Made by a program: the position numbers and the translations under genes
Origin: Perkinsus marinus ATCC 50983
Taxonomy: Eukaryota; Perkinsozoa; Perkinsida; Perkinsidae
Direction of reading: 5' to 3'
Length of the DNA stretch: 64,000 nucleotides
Assembly: GCF_000006405.1 (NCBI RefSeq)
Contig: NW_003214849.1
Coordinates: 60,040-124,039 of the forward strand
Part shown: piece by piece, positions 43,648-55,700 of the stretch
Position numbering within the stretch: position 1 is the first letter of the stretch
Layout: every line of letters begins with the position of its first letter
Notes under the pieces: generated by a model
What the model was told of the DNA's origin: nothing
Seen by the model: only the letters and a program-made list of their open reading frames with translations
The model's database searches: none

Positions 43648-44113
43648 TCGAGGCTATTGTATTAATATCCGTACTATGCCATTTGCAACGATCCCTTTTT
43701 TCTCGAGGTCAACTGTGCTCAGCAAGCGTTGCCGAGCACAGTAATGTTTATAGTTGACTAGCTGCAACTACCTTTATATAAGATGAATATAACCACAAGT
43801 TCTGTGCTCATCAATTAACGCATTAGTTTGGGGGAGGTGATGCTCTTGGGTAATTATTGTGATTTGACATTTGTGAATATTTACGCCTCGAATTTCCCAA
43901 ATAACAGGAAGAACTTGTTCGCGTTTATATTCCAGTCGGAGTACGCGCATGTTAGCGTGGAGCGTGGAGGATCTTATCGCTAGGATGACATGTTCGCTCT
44001 AGAGCCTTGCAAATTCAACAGTAGGCTTACTGAACTTTGCTATTGGAGGTCTATTACTCCCTTGCCGAGCTTATTACGTGCTTCAAGGAAAAGAGTATAG
44101 TACGGTTCCGAGC
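43648..44113 (+). other. Intergenic with a possible LINE endonuclease scrap
   Basis: The open stretch LTFVNIYASNFPNNRKNLFA (about 43860-43925) recalls the APE endonuclease of non-LTR elements (VNVYAPN). It is too short to be sure. A hairpin CTGTGCTC/GAGCACAG lies at 43712-43740. Confidence 0.25.
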
Positions 44114-46832
44114 ATGACTTCATGTTCACGTCTAACCTCACCGAATCTAACAGGGAGAGTGGCCTTAGTGACAGGGTCCAGTAGAGGGATTGGCAGAGAG
44201 TGCGCTTTAGCACTGGCGAGGTAAGCATGTTATCATGGGGCCAACAGTCGCCCCAAGAAGTGAGAGCGTTGCTGCTCTGTGGAGTAGTGCGTTGATCGCT
44301 TTTGGAAACATCTGGGTTCCTTCGGAAACTATCCTTATATGGCTGAATATTGAATGGGCTCCTGAGCCCCGATGCAGCGTTGGACCTATCCTTCAGATGT
44401 GGAGCCAAGGTCGTTGTTGCTGCAAAAACTGTGGAACCGACGCCTACTCTGCCTGGTGAGTAGGGCCCTTGAATGGTAGTCGTGACGGACGGTGCGAGAA
44501 ACGCTACTCCTCGGGCAATTCAGTTGAGACTGTTTATTTGCGTTCAATTGTGAAGAATTCCTTTTTCATGTCTGAAATTTCCAGGATTGGTATACAGACA
44601 ACAGTTCAGTACTCTGCCAGGAAGCTCTCCCGGAAATGATGTCCTGGTCAGCGTAATTGATTCCCATTAACATAAGATCGTCCGCCCTATTCGTAATATA
44701 GATATTCTATTTGGAGCCCATCGCCGGAGTGTTTATTACACTCGCTATTATGCCGCACTCGCGTTAACCCAAATTTTTGACTAGCATCCTTGATTGTGCA
44801 CGGGAACTATTAGTCCGTAGGCATAGTGGCCCCTATATGTTATAGTCCTCCGTGGGCATAGTGGCCCCTATATGTTATAGTCCTCCGTGGGCATAGTGGC
44901 CCCTATATGTTATAGTCCTCCGTGGGCATAGTGGCCCCTATATGTTATAGTCCTCCGTGGGCATAGTGGCCCCTATATGTTATAGTCCTCCGTAGGCATA
45001 GTGGCCCCTATATGTTATAGTCCTCCGTGGGCATAGTGGCCCCTATATGTTATAGTCCTCCTTCTCCCCTTTCATAGTAGTTGTCCTCCCCCCTGTCTTG
45101 CGCGTCATTGCTTTCCATCGTAGTATTGGTAGTGGCGGTGGTGGTTGTAGGAGGTTTGAATGGTACTAATATTCTCCTTTGGGCTTACGACCTTCTCTAG
45201 GATTAACACACACATTGACCGAGTTCATGCATGGGGGGTGTCATAAGACTCTTACTACTCAAGGTACAATATATACTGTTGCTCGGGAGATCGAGGAAGC
45301 TGGGGGAGTCGCTTTGCCGCTTCAACTAGATCTAAGGGATGCTGAGTCCTGCGAGAAGTGTGTGGCTGCCGTCATTGCCAAGTTCGGACGGATAGATATT
45401 CTCATTAACAACGCCAGTGCGATGTGGTGGCATTCTATGGAACAGACTCCCATAAAGAAGTAGTAGGCGGATAATGATACTTGTTCAAGAGTCACTGTCG
45501 TGCTTTTTCGACTTGTGTATCCAACCGATGGAGAGAATGTTTGCCAAAATCTCGGTCTGGGAACCTAGTCTCAGAAAGACTTAGCTTCCTAGAGATCTCG
45601 CCCACTTTCTTGATTTTGTTACAAATTCTTGATATCTCTACATGTATGGACACGTTCAAACTGAATTCTGTCGCCATTGGCTTCACCTCGGACGATTGTA
45701 GTCTACTTTTGAGGCTGCAATTTGTAGCCTCTATAGTGCACATTTCTCGTAGGTTTGATCTGATAACTTCGATCAACAGTAGAGGAAGCTTCATAATGAC
45801 TAAGCTATGTCTACCACATATGAAAAAGAACAACTATGGTAGAGTCATCAACATGTCCCCTCCTATCAGCACTCACTTTATGAGGTCAGTAAAGGGATGG
45901 GTGTCGGAATGGTATGAAGGGAGGTCTATTGTTATGTGGAATTGCTCCCAGCGGATGGGCTCGCCAGCGCGATGGTGCTCTCGGAGATTGGAACTCGCCC
46001 TGTGATTTTCCTGATCTCAAGTTACCGTGGTTTGACGGCATATAACATAAGCAAGTTCGGTATGACAATGTCGGCTATGGGAGCAGCCGCAGAGGGACAG
46101 GGACATAATGTCACAGGTAAGATGCAACACGGGGCTCGTCTAGTTAGCCGTATCATTATCATCATCTTCAAGCGCGGTTGATTTCTGGGCTGTACTCCAT
46201 CGACTGTATTTATGATGGTTTTTGTCATTGTGCACATACGAAAGAAATCTTCATGCCATCCTACGGAACATTTTAATCGAGTCGTCAGACGCGAGAGGTT
46301 ATGTTTATATGCTCTGAAGTTCCAAACCAAAATCGACGCAGACGAACCCAAGGGCGATAGTCAGTACAATAGTGATCAAGGTTTCACTCGTTGTGGCGAA
46401 TCCCCGTATCTTCCTTTTTGGAAGCTCGCAAATTATCCCGGTTGTTTGATAGGGAACTGTCTGTGGCCTGCAACGGTCGTGGAGTCGCAAGCCGCAACAA
46501 ATTTTGAATTGGGAAGTAAAGACGATTGGAGGAAATCCACCATTCTAGCGGATTGCGTGAGTCCAATCATTGAAATTTTCATCTATCTTCCGATCACGTA
46601 CGCGAGCGGGTTTCGAGTTCTCACAGCAGTATGCCTTCTCGCCCATCTTGATTCCCTCCGAAGCTCGGAATCCCAATAACTCTAGGTACTCTGCATCGTC
46701 AATGATCCCGAACTTACAGGGGAAATGCTGATCGACGATGAGTATTTGAGGAGCTCCAGAGTTGGTCTTACGCAGGAGGACCTTGTGATCTATCGGAAGA
46801 ACCCTGCTGTTGAGCCTGTAAGATCGATTTAG
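44114..46832 (+). CDS. HSDL2: Short-chain dehydrogenase, HSDL2 type, seven exons
   Basis: An NAD(P)-dependent oxidoreductase of the HSDL2 branch (peroxisomal or mitochondrial in animals, linked to fatty-acid metabolism). Exons: 44114-44220, 44397-44455, 45264-45459, 45753-45884, 46022-46116, 46453-46556 and 46686-46832; every phase fits; 279 aa. Features: RVALVTGSSRGIGRECALAL (cofactor TGxxxGIG), VVVAAKTVEPTPTLPGTIYT (the AAKTxxPxPxLPGTI signature of HSDL2), ILINNASA, VINMSPP with the catalytic Ser, YNISKFG (YxxxK), NCLWPATVVE, and C-terminal DPELTGEMLIDDEYLRS and DLVIYRKNPAVEPV. The C-terminal SCP2 lipid-binding domain of the animal protein is absent, as in bacterial and fungal relatives. 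The SKL-type peroxisomal signal is not present (ends VRSI). Intron 2 carries a 35-bp tandem array. Confidence 0.93.
44816..45060 (+). repeat. 35-bp tandem repeat, seven copies
   Basis: The unit CGTGGGCATAGTGGCCCCTA then TATGTTATAGTCCTC starts at 44816 and every 35 bp to 45026. Only CGTAGG/CGTGGG varies. It is in SDR intron 2. Confidence 0.97.
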
Positions 46833-47320
46833 TCGTTCAATCAATTCCACATCCTCACTGCAGCGAAGACATCTGGCCGAGGCAGCCCAGAAAGGCAAGA
46901 GTTTCGGCGAACGTGTTAGCCGAGGTGACATCCGTCAAGTTGCAGTTGATAAGATGAGATCCATGATATAGCCAAGCCGTTCGCGTTAAGACAGTTTTTA
47001 TTTCCTCTATACATTATGCATTATAGATCCGGGCTATAATACTATCATACCCTACTCGTCACTCTGATGTATCGTTCAAGGTTTATATATATAACATCCT
47101 CATTCAATCTTTTTCTCGAGGTCCTCCACTGGTTGCGTTGTCGTTCGACAATCATCGTGCGGGAGTCTCTTGAATTCGACGTTCAGTTTCCCACCATGAT
47201 GGTAGATGAAAGACGAATATGGTAGTATCATCCCCAGATGCTCGAGAGTCACACACTGCGAAACGCGAGGGGAAAGTACTTGCACTTACCACCGAAACAA
47301 GCATCCCATAAAAACAAGAG
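46833..47320. other. Intergenic, no supported gene
   Basis: No supported coding. The strand convergence between the SDR (+) and the tRNA/PAM18 side (-) suggests shared 3' regions. Confidence 0.5.
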
Positions 47321-47325
47321 CAAAA

Positions 47326-47397
47326 GCCTTCTGCCGGAGTTGAACCGACGACCTCCCGCTTACTAAGCGGGTGCTCTACCAACTAAGCTAAGAAGGC
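47326..47397 (-). tRNA. tRNA-Thr (anticodon AGT)
   Basis: The minus strand folds into a full 72-nt cloverleaf. The acceptor is GCCTTCT/AGAAGGC. The D-arm GCTTAGTTGGTAGAGC has a good A-box. The anticodon stem is CCCGC/GCGGG with loop TTAGTAA (anticodon AGT). The variable loop is AGGTC, and the T-arm is GTCGG-TTCAACT-CCGGC with B-box GGTTCAACTCC. TTTT follows immediately at 47325-47322, and another T-run comes after TTTTGCTCTTG, as for a Pol III terminator. Confidence 0.96.
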
Positions 47398-47531
47398 TTA
47401 CATTAATTCAAAATCCGTTCTGGGCCAGAAAATTCCTTACAACGAATTCGATTGGTGATACATCAGTGATGTAACATCACCATGAATGTGACCTCTTCCA
47501 GATCGTACAAGTCCGTCCACCCCGAGTCGAG

Positions 47532-47789
47532 TCAACCAGAACTCTCGTGATGAATTGACAATAACCCAAAGTCGTATCTATGATTCAGTGAAGGGTGGTG
47601 TTTCGGTTGAATAGTAGCATAAAAACAACAGAAGCAAACAAACAATCCGGTTACAGCCACTCTATAAAACTCGAGCAATTCATCGTCGTTTTCCGAGCAA
47701 TACCTGATAAGACGGTTAATCAGTACAATTGAAAAGAGGCCCCAACGAATGTACTGCAGTAGACGACTTAGCCGTAAACAAAGAGACAT
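47532..47789 (-). CDS. Possible small membrane protein downstream of PAM18
   Basis: ATG 47789 follows the PAM18 stop codon without a gap (TTTTGAATG). The 85-codon frame has hydrophobic helices (YIRWGLFSIVLINRLI and VAVTGLFVCFCCFYATI) separated by an acidic YCSENDDELLEFY. It could be a small protein, a read-through part of PAM18, or chance. No family is recognised. Confidence 0.25.
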   Translation of the reverse strand: MSLCLRLSRLLQYIRWGLFSIVLINRLIRYCSENDDELLEFYRVAVTGLFVCFCCFYATIQPKHHPSLNHRYDFGLLSIHHESSG

Positions 47790-49819
47790 TCAAAACGCTG
47801 AGATGATCATAGGAGATTTTACATCCTTTGCTTCATTAATCTTGGAAGCTATGTAAGTACTTCCACCTCGATCGGGATGGTTGGAAAGCAATAGTTGTCG
47901 GTGATGCTGAGTAAGAAGACAAAAAAGTAGACGTCTCTTTGAAGAGGCGACTTACCTTTTGAATATTATCTCTGCTGAGCTGAGTCTGCCCCAAATTGAG
48001 AATCTTGCGGGCTTCCGACTATACAAGAAAAGAGGAAAATTCATAGAATGGTGGTCAGTATTCACTCGCGTTAGAGCGACCGAGACAGTGTTGTAATTAA
48101 TAAAATATCATGTAAATGTCGCGGAATCTAAACGACTCAAACTACCCATTACGCTCGATAAAGGCTTATCGATATGGAAAGTATATGCATGAGAGTTCAA
48201 ATATGAGCTTCGCAATAGAATGTTCTGTAGTCATTGGCATACTACTTGTGATAACTCAATGGATTATACGTCGGCGAATACTTGTGAGAGTACTTCGAAT
48301 TGGATAAGAATTCGTGATAGAGCTCTCCAACACAATATGCTTATCTACGATTTACCGGACCGTCGCAGGAATGTCACGAAACGACTTAAAAAGAGCTGAC
48401 GAGAATTTTCTTTTACTACCAACAGAGGAATTCCAACGGGAAATTCATCCCAAATCGAAGGGAAATATTAATTGATAAATATTGGATTATTTGACTCATC
48501 GATCACTAGTGAATATTTACATCATATTCACTTAGCATCGTCATAGCAGATGTATACTGCAACATGCTAAGAAGCAGGCCTCTACGAGAGCGATATTTTC
48601 CAAGGCGGAAAAAAGGAGCACGTTATCGTCTACTACTACCAATAAACTTTATCACATATTTGATGGTTCACCCCTGTAGTTGACAATGCACATATTTTCC
48701 CCACCGAAGAAATACTATATACTTATTAAGATTGTAGTTTCACCAGTGATGTGAAAAACACATTTCACATTTCACTTCGCGTAAAACGCGTGAAACTCCA
48801 TGATATTACTCGTGACATAGTTTGTTCGAATCCTTCAAGCCCCCTCATGTTAGATAATTGAAACAACCTCGATATCCTCGGCATGCTCATACCAGCTGCA
48901 CTGGCGAATCGTATACCTGTTAGGATCAACTATCGAAATGACGTCAACCCAGAGTTTGATAACAACAATAGGGAAAACAGTGTTGGAATATATGTTCGGT
49001 TTCCTCAGCTGCTGAGCTCAGGAGTTTCCTCACCAATAATAGGAGTTCGCATACGGATTCACGTAAAATTGTAGAGAAACCAATAAGAATTCCCTCAAGT
49101 TTCCTCAGAATTTCCATATCGGCACCTACACATGTAGTTGACCATTTGCATATTTTTCCGCACTGGGGAGAAAATAATGTTACTAATGTGATTATAACAT
49201 TTACATGGGAAACTGTTCGAAATTATACGGAAAATTCAAAATGAACACTATACATTTCTGGACGATTACCTGTATGGAAACAGGACGCTACGATAATCGA
49301 TTTTACATTAATTGTATCAGATAAAATATGCAATACTATTTGTACTAGTAAATTCGGGTACTTTATCACTTTAGTTAGAGTGTTACTCGCATATTACAAT
49401 AGTACAAATATACCTTCGCTTTCCTCAACTGTTTTCTCACTAATTATGGAGATTCACATATGAATTCGAGTAGAAGTGTTCGGAAACCAAGAAGGACTTC
49501 CAAAAATTTCCTCCCAGAATTTTCATATTGTCATCATCACCAACACATGTAGTTGACAACCATATGCATATTTTCCTAAACTGTGCAGATGCGAACGAAT
49601 TAATTATAATTTTAATTAACTACTAATTCGAATGCATTTTACGGATAAAAACTCCATCGTTTTCAAAATGCGTTCGGCAAAAATTTTTCGGCATTTTTTT
49701 CCTTTTTCCGCAAAATTTTTCCATAATCTCATACCACACCTCCAGAGTATCTCCCAGTGCATATTACCTTGTCGTACGGCCAATGCTCCAACTCCTACTC
49801 CGAATAATAAGGGTAGCAT
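47790..49819 (-). CDS. PAM18: PAM18/TIM14 (DNAJC19) mitochondrial import co-chaperone
   Basis: The J-protein of the TIM23 motor that stimulates mtHsp70 at the inner membrane. The last two exons are certain: 48018-47956 ([20 protein letters not shown]) and 47906-47790 ([20 protein letters not shown], then SKINEAKDV). The HPD motif and the RGGSxYxxxKINEAKD end are diagnostic of TIM14. The first exon is probably 49819-49768, [17 protein letters not shown], a short membrane anchor with donor GTAATATG. The exon with the typical GGFExxM linker between 49767 and 48019 was not located; this 1.7-kb intron region carries two MITE-B copies and a MITE-A. The tail KSPMIISAF is a little longer than usual. 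Confidence 0.85.
48116..48307 (+). CDS. Possible 63-aa single-span membrane protein
   Basis: ATG 48116. A polar N-terminus is followed by [20 protein letters not shown] and a basic tail [12 protein letters not shown] (positive-inside). It lies antisense within the PAM18 intron region. It could be chance. Confidence 0.2.
   Translation: MSRNLNDSNYPLRSIKAYRYGKYMHESSNMSFAIECSVVIGILLVITQWIIRRRILVRVLRIG
48738..49585. mobile_element. MITE-A remnant and two MITE-B copies in the PAM18 intron region
   Basis: MITE-A with deleted centre 48738-48801. MITE-B 48979-49176 (CAGTGTTGGAATATATGTTC ... TTTTTCCGCACTG), flanked by AGGGAAAA and GGGAGAAA. A second MITE-B lies at about 49420-49585. Confidence 0.7.
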
Positions 49820-49824
49820 TATAT

Positions 49825-50618
49825 TTCGCGAGGAATATAAATCGATTACTGCGGCGCGCGCGACTCGTAGAAAGGCTGTTCTACGTACCACACTGGAATA
49901 CGAGACAGCCTTGTGGATAGCTTCGAAAAATTCAATAGGTTGCTTGAGCCCGCGCTATTTGCAACATCTAGGCTTTATTACAGAGGGCCTCAGTATATCT
50001 GTGTAGGATAGGACTGTGCTCACATAATGGTTCCCGAACGTAATCGATTATCTGGGCGAGCGCTATTTGTAACACGTAATTGGTATCTTGAGTAACGGTT
50101 ACTCTTGTAGTGGAGAATGAGGAAATGTATATTCCTTTTATTTAATCGTAAGCGCATTGTGTTGTCCTAGTAGTGGTGGTGAATCTGTATTACTCGCCTA
50201 GTGTAATTTATGGGTATTGAATGTATTCGTATTCTGATTACATCCCTTCATGTAGTAGTACTTATGCATAGATTTTCACAAAGCATTTGTTCATACATCG
50301 TTATCGATAGTTCTTACTAGGTAACAGAGGGTCTCGTCTCACCATCACAATTTCTCAGATTAACCTTAGACTGTGTATACAGATGAAAACCTCTTCCTAG
50401 ATAGTCCACACTATATCTAGGAGATGTCTGAGTAAATCTGAACATGAGCATTGCAAGTGTACTGCATTCAAGGGTCGGTGAATCTTAGCGCACAGGGAAG
50501 ATTTATATAATATCAGTTGTGATTGTTTGTTCTCTTTTTATTGCTATTGCTACAGCGGTGTAGCTACTGAGTGTACGTTAGCAGGGTATAGGTAGTAGTA
50601 ATAGTGAATTTGCAAAGG
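49825..50618. other. Intergenic between divergent genes PAM18 (-) and the MGCSSS gene (+)
   Basis: About 800 bp with no coding signal. Both promoters must lie here, but no defined element is visible. Confidence 0.5.
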
Positions 50619-51529
50619 ATGGGTTGCAGTTCGTCAATACCAGAAGTGGCGGAGGAGGGAATGTACAGTGTGAAGGTTAGCGGAGCGAAGCGAGTTGAAT
50701 GTAACGAATTGTATGAAGTTAATAAATGTGATCATTCGACAACAGAAGAACAGTCGAGTGAGGAAGGGGAAGGTGATAATGACGGAGAGGTTGCGGGTTC
50801 GATTTTATCGTGTGGTATTTTATAAGATATGAACGTTTTAAAGAGGGATATTTCTTCCGGATGAGATTCCGTTGCTTTAATCGTCTGCTGAGTAGATGAT
50901 CTGCGTGAGTAGTATTCAACTGTGTTGATATTTCAGGAGCCGTGGTTACGAATCCGGCACAGGTTCCAAACCTGGTGGGAGCATCTCCCACCTCGGTTAT
51001 TAAAGAATGTCCTCCCAAGAGGGGACATGGCAGTAGGGGCATTGATGTAGAAGATAGAATGTGGGTTAGATGTGGATCTGCTACGAGTAATAAGTTACTA
51101 CTATCGCCGGTAAGGCACCTGTTATAACTAATAACAGATCGCTTCTTGTTGGTGATTTTTATCACACAACGATTTTGGAGTGTATTTTATTACTCATTTC
51201 TCCACTACGTTTTTGTGATATTTTTTCCGTCAGATTATTGCCCTCCACCTCCACCGCTTCCCATGAGGCAATCCTTCTCGTCGTCTCCACTCTGTACCAT
51301 ACTCGAGGACTCTCCTTTATCAAGTCGACAAATGCACTACTACTATGCATCTAGGAGTACGGGTGAATTAATGGGCGCGCGGTCATCGTCACGATCTGTG
51401 GAATTGAGGAGATCATGCAGTGGGGGGTTGCCTCATCATCATGAGAGGCGAAGACGAGATCACCATCGAGCACCTCCGCGATATCGTTACTGTGCGGAAA
51501 GGGTAAATCCAGCGGTTAAGGTGGCGTAA
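50619..51529 (+). CDS. Predicted N-myristoylated/palmitoylated protein, three exons, unknown family
   Basis: Exons 50619-50772, 50937-51086 and 51234-51529; phases fit (1 and 1); 199 aa. It begins MGCSSSIPEVAEEG. Gly2 followed by Cys3 and Ser residues is a strong myristoylation plus palmitoylation signal, so membrane attachment is likely. The middle is acidic (TEEQSSEEGEG), then VIKECPPKRGHGSRG. The last exon is Pro-rich (DYCPPPPPLPMRQ), Ser-rich and Arg/His-rich (HHHERRRRDHHR). There is no enzymatic domain. MGCxxS proteins of alveolates often bind the pellicle or flagellar membrane (general knowledge, not shown here). Intron 1 contains GGTTGCGGGTTCGATTTTAT, a tRNA-like T-arm. Confidence 0.7.
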
Positions 51530-52735
51530 AATTTCTACAGTTGCGGAATAATTTACACAGTTGTTTATATTCATTTGCTACTGGTCTTACCATCTTTCTC
51601 AGTGGAAAAGTTTTTCACGATTTGTATCAGAAACCGATTCGAGTTGGCTGAAGGCTGACCGTTCATTGCACTAGTCAAAGATGCTATGTTGTGCATGCGT
51701 GCAAGTTTGCTAGGACAGTGAGCATTGTTTCTGTGTATTGTTTTGTAATAGTACTATTATTCACTACCTATCTGTTTAGAGCTACGCGATGTATGTTGCT
51801 AGAGATCTTGAAATCTTAAGCAGTCTCGCATTTCCTCAACGCCAACCACCTGGGGCGTTATTTTAGTTGTTCCTTGCTATTGCTGGTGCTACTGTTGTGG
51901 CTGATATCGTCTCATTCAAACGAGATGTATCGTACTACTGCCTTATTGCGTTAGTGGGTTGATTGGCGGTTCGGTAAACGACGTGCCCGGGTTCGACCCC
52001 GGCATATGCCATTTTTAAGATGGTGGCAACTCGAGGGATTGGCGTGACAACTTGTCACTGACAAGTACGTACATCGAATCAGAGAGGCTTCATGTTCTCC
52101 GTCAGATTATGCATCTCATATAGCCTAGTGGTATTATTCTTGTTGGCATTACGGAAGGTCCATGGTTCTAATATCGGGAGGGGTATCGTTGATATGATTC
52201 TCCTCACGGTATTGTAACCTTCTTTCCAGACTCAAGCCGATATGATATCCTATTCAGCTGGGCTAACCCACCCGCTATACGTTGATATCATTTACACACT
52301 TTACTGCCAACAATCGCTTCTGAATGCACCCTTTAAATTTTATCTTCTTGTTTCGAGTTGGGTTATGCAGCATTGGAAAGTTTTGTACTGCCAACTCGAA
52401 TCTCTCTCAATGGGTTTGAGTTTTTACTGAAAACCTATTATGTTGTCCACTAACAACAACAATTAGAGGAACTCGATGTTCCATTGCGATTCATTCTCAT
52501 CCATAGCAAGACGCCCAAAACATGAAACTAACACAACTCGATAATTATCAGAGTTAACTCCAACCACACTTCATGTATAACGCGAACAATGCCTCGACTA
52601 GCGCCTGACAGAAAGGGAACGGCAACCGATGAAATCAGTCTACAATATCAATTTGAATACATGTGTCTGAATCCAACGCAAAAACTCTTACTATGACTAA
52701 ACATCCTCTTCCCTCACTCACCGCTCTCATGAATA
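51530..52735. other. Intergenic with two tRNA-like relics
   Basis: 51940-52015: ...GACGTGCCCGGGTTCGACCC then CGGCATATGCCATTTTTA, a T-arm plus a T5 run. 52115-52185: TAGCCTAGTGGTATTATTCT (A-box-like) and AAGGTCCATGGTTCTAATAT (B-box-like). Neither folds into a full cloverleaf. An 8-1-8 palindrome ACTTGTCA-C-TGACAAGT lies at about 52047. No gene was found. Confidence 0.55.
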
Positions 52736-55700
52736 TCACTGTCGTTCCTCCCGGATTTCATATTCAGCAGCATCGATTCCCAACAACTACAACTTGAGAC
52801 ATCAAATAAAGCTCCTTCAATACACTCACCTCAGTGTATTCCTTGAGAGCTTGCTTTCTGATCTCCTCAGCAGTTTGTCTTCGTTTTTGTGTAGCATCCG
52901 TGGGAACCGATCGAAACCTGAACGCTTTATGGTATTATCCAATTTATTTTCACTGTCACCTTATTGGTTTCGCGGGTTTGCTTTTCTCATCAGAAGGTTT
53001 CTCCATGCGTTCGTAAGCGGCCATCAACCTACGTTCGATTCTCTTCTTATGAGCTTGGGCTTTTTCTGAGCGCAACTTGTCTCGCCGTGCTTTCTCCACC
53101 TACGAACACTCAGCAATAGGTGGCCAGTGTTGGAGTAGGAATATATGTTCCTCAGCTGAGCTCAGGAGTTTTCTCACCTATTTATAGAAGTTTACATGCG
53201 GATTCGGGTAGGAGCGTACAGCAACCGTTAAGAACTTCCCACAATTTCCTCAGAATTTTCATATTGTCACCGACACACGAAGCCCCAACAACGCGTGTAA
53301 CAGCCCAATGAACTTCATTGGATGAAGCTCTACAGTTTGAACCAAACCGTCATGCAAAGTAATGTTTTCGACGCCAAACTGAGTTCGAAAGTCAACTTTG
53401 AGTAATATCAACATGATAACAATGTGAATCGATTGACACCAACTTTTCAGAAGCGTTCCGTAGTCTATAGTCGTACTAGTCTCAAATTGGAAAGAAAGCC
53501 ATCTCGAAAATCTACCTACGCATAACTGTTTGGTTCGCACTGTACAACTAAATATCTTTCGAACAGATAAGATGAGCCCCTTACCTGTTTTTCAAGGGCA
53601 TTAATGAGTGCTCCATCTCGGCGTTCAAATTCATCTAGTTCTCGGGCAACACTCTCTACTCTCAACTCCATTCCTTCGATCATTTCTAGTGTGTCCACGT
53701 AATGTGATTCACCCACTGTAGCTGAGTATAGCTGAATGACAACGTCATGTGGTGTCACACGTGGTGTCACCACATCGGTATTGTTATAACAACAGTTGTT
53801 ATGATACGTATAAATAATGTGGCATTTGATAGATCGAATTTAATCTCACTGCTTTCTGAGCTGCTCCATCTCCACCACATGCGTTATCCCCGAACTTTAT
53901 TTCGCCCGGAAATTCCAAATGTACAATCGTCAGAATTCTCTAACTTTCTCTCAGGTTATCAGAGTTTCTCTTCTTTACAGTTCATCACCAAAATGTTATC
54001 ATAGCCTCCCCTTGTTAGGTTGCCTTACCTCGAGTACTTTCTTTCTCATATGATTCAACTCCGCGTCAATCTCGTTGATGATAGATTCATCAGCCAGTGC
54101 AACACTCATCGTTTTGCACGCCTTTTCTTCGGCTGATACCAACTTCTCAACACTCTGAATTTCGCGCACAATTATGAAGTAAAATGTCGGTTATGATTTT
54201 ATTATAATATTATTAGTGAATTTCTGGTTGACATTTTTCTAAACCAATGTCGGAGGAATATATGTTCGCTTTCCTCAACTGAGCTCGGGGGTTTCCTCAC
54301 TATTTCTAGAAACAACTGTTACTAATTCGATCAAGTGAATAACGCGTAAAACATGTAATGTGTTTTCCATGTGATATGTAAAACTATCATCTCTGGAGTT
54401 TCACCCGTTTTACGTGAAGCGGCGTAATACTCCATGTGAAAAACACGATATTCGCGCTATGAAGTTAATTGAAACCACTTCCCGGACAAATCATCCCATT
54501 TCACGTGAAACGCTCTCAGAATTTCACGTGTTTTACGCGTTGCTCACAGCTTACATGCGTTTTTCGCGGAGTGAGAGCCGAAGCATGCTTTTTCACCAGT
54601 GTTTTTCATATCACGGGTGAAACTCCACTGTGTCATGTAGATGTCACCATCCAAACTGACTGACAGATATAGGTATATACCTACTTCTATTTGCTTCTTT
54701 AAACCGTTCTTCCTTTCCTCTGCAGCACTAACAGTATCATCGTATGTGCGTGTGAGCTCTCCAAGGATCTAAGACGCCTTCGTCATTATCCATCATTACT
54801 CCAAAGTTTCCTGTCTTTTGAGTTCAACCTCGCCAAGCGTTCTCAATTCACTTCATATCGCGTTTTTCACATGAAGTATTACGCCACTTTTCGTAAAACA
54901 GGTGAAACTCCAGTGTTCCTGCTGGTAACTTTCACATTGTAAATGACACTTTAGTAGAGTTTCATCCTCGGCCGGAGTCAGACCGACCAACTCCAGGCAA
55001 GATAGAAATCTCTATTACACAGAGAGAAAAAACATTTGGTAGAATTGACGCTGATAATAAGGTGCACCAGACAAATCACTTCACGTATTCTGCACGTTTT
55101 CCACGGCTCACATGCGTTCTGCGCGAAGTGAAATGTAAAATGTGTTTTTCACTATTGTTATTCATACCATGGATGAAACTCCACTGCTTTCAAAGCAATA
55201 TTCTACACTACTATGGTATATAATTCTGTTCTGAAGAAAACAGATGAGTACGTGAGTAAGATAAGCCTCGAAATGCCTACGTTATAATGTAGCCATAACG
55301 TAGCCCGTCGTTAACATGATACCAGGTGCTCACCTGATCTGACTCCGCTTCCAATTGAATAGCCAACAAGTTCTTATCCTCAAGCTCTGTAAGTACGTCC
55401 AGGAGCTGTTGCGGTTGAGTGAAATATCTAGACCAATGTAATAGTTTCTCGCGATAATCATACACGCTTTGTGGATTGGTCCTCACCCTGTAACTCCTCG
55501 GCTACGTTAGGAGAAGAGAAGCTACAGTTGAGATACAACCTTTCCCAGCGTGCTATTCCCCATGAGTTCAAGCACGCTAGAAAACGTTGGAAGTGTTCTT
55601 TCTTTCTTAGCTAGATTTTTCCTTCTCCACTCGATCATTTGCGAGTAATATATAAACTCCGCGATGGTTTATGTAGTGGTAGTTACAGAAAAACACAGGT

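Noticed and set aside
46545-46931. 128-codon minus-strand ORF
   Set aside because: It is antisense to the last two exons of the SDR gene, whose phases and motifs are clear.
51935-52015. Intact tRNA gene at 51.9 kb
   Set aside because: The T-arm and T-run are good, but no acceptor 5' strand, D-arm or anticodon stem pairs with it.
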